Source of the DNA: Primulina eburnea
Taxonomy: Eukaryota > Streptophyta > Magnoliopsida > Lamiales > Gesneriaceae
Reading direction: 5' to 3'
NCBI RefSeq assembly: GCF_022965805.1
Contig: NC_133108.1
Coordinates: forward strand, 37,393,051 to 37,457,050
Length of the DNA: 64,000 nt
The position numbers and the translations under genes are program-made. Shown here one piece after another: positions 59,462 through 64,000 of the stretch (its first letter is position 1; each line of letters opens with the position of its first letter). The notes under the pieces were generated by a model, which was given only the letters and a program-made list of their open reading frames with translations, was not told the origin of the DNA and made no database searches.

Positions 59462-60845
59462 TTTTGTACCTTCTAGGACTGCTTGAGATTATACTGCATA
59501 GCCAAATAATTCACTACATAAATTATGATACGAACAATCACCGTCGTCGAGCAAAAGACACAGAAAAGCTTCTGAAATCTGATAATCAAATAAAAAAACC
59601 ATACAAAGCAAAGGTTGCATTATTTAGATTCTTTCAATCCCATTGTCAAGGACACTTGATGATATTATCACAGTGCCGACCAATTCAGAAATTTCTAGAG
59701 AGAACATAATTAAACAAGCATCAGGTAGTCCTAAATATGCTATCATCCGCAGGTAAGAAATCCAGCTTCATGCCAGAAAACCAGGTAAAAAAAAAATTTG
59801 ATAGTCGACTTTCAACAGTTAAAATTTTTTTTTTACCGACAAATAAGGTATTAAGTGAACTTAAAACCACAGCGTAGTCCAGTTACAAACTTATAATTGC
59901 GACAACAAAAAGTGCAGCATTTGAATATACCTCTCATCTATCCCAGAATTCAAATTTATTTCCACTGCAACCGGGAACTTTTGCTGGATAAAGTAAGGAC
60001 CCCAGGCAAAGAAGTATGCGCACTCAACACACAAACTTAAACCAAAAACACTTTCAATTTTAAAATCGCGCGCATACTTGGACCACTATACCAAGATCCA
60101 GATCCTCTACTCCAATACTTGACAAAAGCTTTTAAAAAAAATTAGTTTTTCGCTCGTCATCGTATTTGTTTCTCTATTTTTATCTTCGCATGGAGGACAG
60201 AAAATCAAGATAGTGACCAGCAGAAAGTGAAAATATCAAATTCGGGAAAAATCTATAGACGTCTCAGAGGATTCGACGTCAGGACCAGAGAGTGGGTCTC
60301 AACTCTCAAATTAATTCTTCAATCGACTCAAAGGTACAACACAAGCTTGACGCACCGACACACTCCACCGATAGCAGGCAAAGCAGAAGCTCGCCGTTCA
60401 ATCATTCCGAAAGTTTTAATCTTGTATATCACATGGAAAAAGAACACCGAGATACACAAAATTAAAAGCCTCCAGTAACAAAATCCTGAGAAGACGGCCT
60501 CAGAGGAGAAAATCAACTCAAAATCAGAGCAATATGCTTCAAAACATCCACACTTGCACAAATTTACTTACATCTTCAATTCAAAAGAAATTAAATCAAA
60601 TTAAAATCCTGAAAAACACCAAACTTTTACCTACCAGGATCCTATAATTTAACCTCCACAAGAAACAGCTTCAAAAAACTGAATGCTCTGAAAATGACAA
60701 TCACCCGTGTATCGTTAAAGAGAAGGAAAGTTAGGAATCAAATGAATTTAACAGCAAACTTCCCGAAAGAGAAAAGGATAACGCGTGAAAATGTGAAATG
60801 ATCGTTCAACAGTTAGATGTGATTCGAAGTTGCTGCAAAATGGGG
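59462..60845 (-). other. Probable 5' leader with intron of the GH36 gene
   Basis: No protein gene is supported. The distance from the putative TATA box to the ATG (about 1.4 kb) implies a spliced 5' UTR, but I could not fix its exon limits. Confidence 0.35.
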
Positions 60846-60853
60846 TTTATATA
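60846..60853 (-). promoter_or_regulatory. Putative TATA box of the GH36 gene
   Basis: On the minus strand CTATATAAAC matches a plant TATA box in a region otherwise lacking other candidates. Confidence 0.45.
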
Positions 60854-61048
60854 GTTGGTTTTTGGTTAAACGTCGAACAACTTCCCTTCACCGTCAAGTA
60901 ATATTTTGACACATGGACTTTCTTTTCTTTACACTTAACTCCAAATCCTTGCATATTCAAAAGGCCGACAAAAATATGCATGTATCTTTTCTTTTTGGGG
61001 AAGGCAGAAATTTATTTTGCAAAAAGCAAAAGAAAACTTTTTTTATTT

Positions 61049-61197
61049 GAGTAAATCTGTTTCACGAATCTTTATATGTAAAACGGATCAATTCTACCGA
61101 CATTCACAATAAAAAGTAATATTTTTCATGGATGACCTAAATAAGAGACTCGTCTCACAAAATACGACTCGTGAAATCTTCACACACAAATTTTTGC
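61049..61197. mobile_element. MITE, GTGAGACGGTCTCAC family (copy 5, diverged)
   Basis: Ends TCTGTTTCACGAATC and CGTGAAATCTTCACACAC, with the shared interior including TCATGGATGAC. Confidence 0.7.
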
Positions 61198-61290
61198 ATT
61201 TTTTATTTAACTTTCAAAATTATTTAACACTTCGAGAAAAATTAGGTCTAAAATGAGCTAATTTGTCAAAATGATATGTAATAGTAAAAG

Positions 61291-61430
61291 AGTAGGTCTC
61301 TTGTGAAATGGTCTCACGATATGAGACGAGTCAATCATACCGATATTCACAATAAAAAATAATAATCTTAGTATAAAAAGTTATATGTCTCACAAATTAC
61401 GACCCGTTAGACCGTCACACACAAATTTTT
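61291..61430. mobile_element. MITE, GTGAGACGGTCTCAC family (copy 6, partly deleted)
   Basis: Ends CTTGTGAAATGGTCTCACG and GACCCGTTAGACCGTCACAC. The interior is shorter than in the other copies. Confidence 0.65.
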
Positions 61431-61934
61431 ATCATAATAAAATTGTCACATCATCGTTCTCAATTTTTCACGAGAAAAAATTCAAAATCGTAAAATATTA
61501 AATCATAAATGATTTATACCGATTTTCACAATATAACGTTAAAAATAAATATAATGATCAAAATTACAATTTTTTCGGATCTACCAAAATAATACACCAC
61601 TAAACTTATAATGTTTATAACATGGGGATGTTAACTCTATCAAATTTGGATATACGTTATGTTATCAAGTATGTCAATAATTTTTAAGGACTCCCAAAGG
61701 CCACTACTGTCTGGTGCAACTTGAATCGGATGAAACTGTTTGTTTTCATCCCAACAAAAGCTTTCTATAATGTGTTATGAATTTTGAAAAAATAAATTGC
61801 GATATGATCTTCAACATGATCCAATTTATGAAAAATATAAATTTTAAATTAAAATATTAAATTTCAATTTAAGTATAGAACGGTCTGACTCGACTCGTGA
61901 AAATAAATTATGAGATTATCTCACAAAAGACTTA

Positions 61935-62637
61935 GGCATAGTTTGGTACATGGGATAAGAGAGGGATTGATAAATAATCCTTCTTATCCCATGTTTGGTA
62001 CCTTTTTAAAAAGCTCGTGATAATATCATGGGTCCTTGATAAATAATTTTTTAGAAGGATAAAATATCCCTAATATAAAGTGTGATAATTTTAATATAAT
62101 GATAAAATACATTATAAATGACTTAATTACCCTCAATTTATAAATGATTTTTTTATAAATCTATACTAGTAGGTAGAAATTAAAATCAAATAAATATTTT
62201 ATTTATTTTTATATATTATATAATATGATAATTATATAAATGAATTCGAGATAATTATATAAATAATTTTTATAAATCTCAATAAAATTATTATTATCAC
62301 TCGATTAACTTTAAAAATTGATATTTGACTTGACTCAAAAAATCAAGGGCTCAATTATCATATTATATAATATATAAAATTATGTAAAAATAAATAAACA
62401 TGCAAGTACTATCGACACATGAACAGATAAAAAATATGAACTCAAGCAACAACTTTGAAATTATAAAATTTATTATGATAAGGTTAATTTTGTCATTACA
62501 ATCTAATATATAAATTTAATCACTCTTATTAAAATCATACCAAGCATTAAATATAATATCCTACATCTTATTTATCATTAACTTATCCTTATATTATATA
62601 TCACGTGTTTATCCTATCATATGTACCAAACTATGCC
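61935..62637. mobile_element. MITE-like element with GGCATAGTTTGGTACA terminal repeats
   Basis: The left end GGCATAGTTTGGTACATGGG is matched in reverse at the right end (GTACCAAACTATGCC). It is 703 bp, AT-rich and non-coding. The flanking triplets (tta and ata) nearly match a 3-bp target duplication, which would fit a PIF/Harbinger (Tourist) element; this class call is an inference. A partial copy lies at 48677-48778. Confidence 0.65.
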
Positions 62638-63315
62638 ATACTATATTAGCAGTCAACTGCTCCGAACATTATAGAACTTGCAATGCAACTTCAGTTTTTT
62701 TTCCAAAGAAAAAAAGATAGCTTCGGTTCTTTTACAGAATAATACTCATTTTATGTACAAATATAGCTATAAAAACTTTTGTATTTCGGATAATTCAATT
62801 CACGATTTGATTTATTTTTAATAAAAAACCTCTGACTTAATTATATAATATCCAAATGTTGTTGTCTTCTGCCAATTCATTAAATCTTTTTGTTAGAAAT
62901 TTAAAAATAGAATTATTGCAAAGAGATTAGAAAGACACAATTCCTTAAAATTATTTTTTCATTTCAAATGAAACCGTATATTAACAATTTTGTTTTTCTA
63001 GATTATTGAGTTCTTAAATTTTAGATTTAATCTCTAATATTTTAAAAAAAATTATTTCCTAATGAAATACTTATTTCCTTGTCTTGTAATAATTTATTCG
63101 AGAAATCCTATCAAAAATCAAAACAAATCTTTATATAGTGAAGAAGAGTTGATGTACAATGTACTAGCGAGAAATGAGAGAACATAAATAAAGTTCGGAA
63201 TAATTTTCTGAAGTACTCGTAAAGATGAAACATCACTGCTTCATAGTATTGTCTAGAGGTGTCGAAGATACTTAAAGATAACACACGTACAAATTGTTGA
63301 TTAAATAATTATTTT
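62638..63315. other. AT-rich spacer, nothing recognised
   Basis: No gene or element termini were recognised. Confidence 0.5.
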
Positions 63316-64000
63316 TGTTGGAACATTTCATGTTCGTAATCTTGATTTTGATGTTAACAAAACTTGTTATTGTGTTTCTAACATATTTACTCAAGTGTGA
63401 AGTTGCAAACACAAGAAGCAAGCTAAAACTGAATACTGCACAAACTGAATTTCTGGCAAGCTTCTTAATTTTGATGATATCTCTCAGCTGGATGATCCAA
63501 ACGACAATCCGCCAACTGGACTGATCAGAAAACTCAATTTGGAACAAATCGTATCTCACGTCAGTTGGGCAAAATCGAATGTTATCAAGGGCTAACTGAT
63601 CGCTGAAGTAACGAACTGACTGCACGAAAACAGCAATCAGTTGGGTTTGAGCAGCTGCGGTATTTTGGTCATATCTCTCAGCTCGGTTATTGAAACGGAG
63701 CGATTCAGTATGCGTTGGAAAGATAAGACAAAGATCTACAAATCATTCTTATAAGTCAAAGTCTGAATCGAAGCTTACGATGCTGATAAATGACGATGAA
63801 GCTACTGGTTTTGCACAAACTGAAATCAGCTAGACTGATTTCAGCACACCAGCTGAAACTGAACCAGATGCTGACCAGTTGACCAACCAACTGAACCAGT
63901 TGAACTGAACCAGACCAGCTGAAGAGCAGTTGAACCAGACCAGCTGAACTGAACCAGACGAGTTGAACCAGTCCAACTGAACCAGTTGAACTGAACCAGA
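63316..64000 (+). mobile_element. Left part of a TGTTGGAAC-family LTR, cut by the window end
   Basis: It starts TGTTGGAACATTTCATG and follows the solo LTR at 17605 closely for the first ~70 bp (AATCTTGATTTTGATG shared). The last 200 bp are packed with irregular copies of CAGTTGAACTGAACCAG, the same motif seen at 17750-18000. Whether it is a solo LTR or part of a full element cannot be seen. Confidence 0.65.

Overview
The window is nuclear DNA from a flowering plant, almost certainly a eudicot. It has multi-exon genes with GT-AG (and two GC-AG) introns, AT-rich intergenic DNA and a dense load of plant transposable elements (copia, gypsy, TRIM, MITE, hAT, Helitron, LINE). The repeat families look like those of Lamiales, but that placement is only a guess.

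Four protein-coding loci can be read. (1) 5800-6354 (-) is an intronless ATL-type RING-H2 ubiquitin ligase. (2) 23844-37194 (-) is a 19-exon, 1017-codon EFR3/SEMI-ROLLED LEAF2-like armadillo-repeat protein. Every splice phase closes and I see no lesion. Its introns hold an antisense LINE 3' end, an old LTR and a near-perfect 43-bp hairpin, and two introns start with GC. (3) 52174-53421 (+) is a three-exon peroxisomal 1,4-dihydroxy-2-naphthoyl-CoA thioesterase ending in AKL. (4) 55434-59461 (-) is a twelve-exon raffinose-synthase/seed-imbibition-type GH36 gene carrying two separate +1 frameshifts. Between (3) and (4) lie relics of a polygalacturonase and of a papain-like cysteine protease.

Most of the rest is mobile DNA. 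1-5500: old LTR, hAT-like, MITE and TRIM debris. 8214-8816: a head-to-head, palindromic TRIM inside a single 5-bp target duplication. 10230-15689: a decayed copia fragment, a TSD-flanked copia deletion derivative with 150-bp LTRs, and a small Helitron carrying a tRNA-Lys-like block. 17605-23040: two solo LTRs with target duplications and a 780-bp hAT element with a perfect 8-bp TSD. 38463-38927: two inverted MITEs. 39796-48073: a Tnt1-like copia element (TSD cagat), split by a very young gypsy-type derivative (42101-45336, TSD ctttg) with 1432-bp LTRs, a 372-bp interior and a striking array of eight TTCGG-N5-CCGAA palindromes just upstream of the LTR TATA box. 48079-50990: further LTR debris and a TRIM nested in a MITE. 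60850-64000: MITEs and the start of another LTR.

The genes show no sign of functional clustering; they are neighbours in an ordinary TE-rich plant region. The most unusual structures are in the mobile elements (palindromic TRIM, LTR palindrome array) and in the GC-AG introns and hairpin of the EFR3-like gene. Exon coordinates come from reading splice sites and protein similarity by eye; no transcript data were available.
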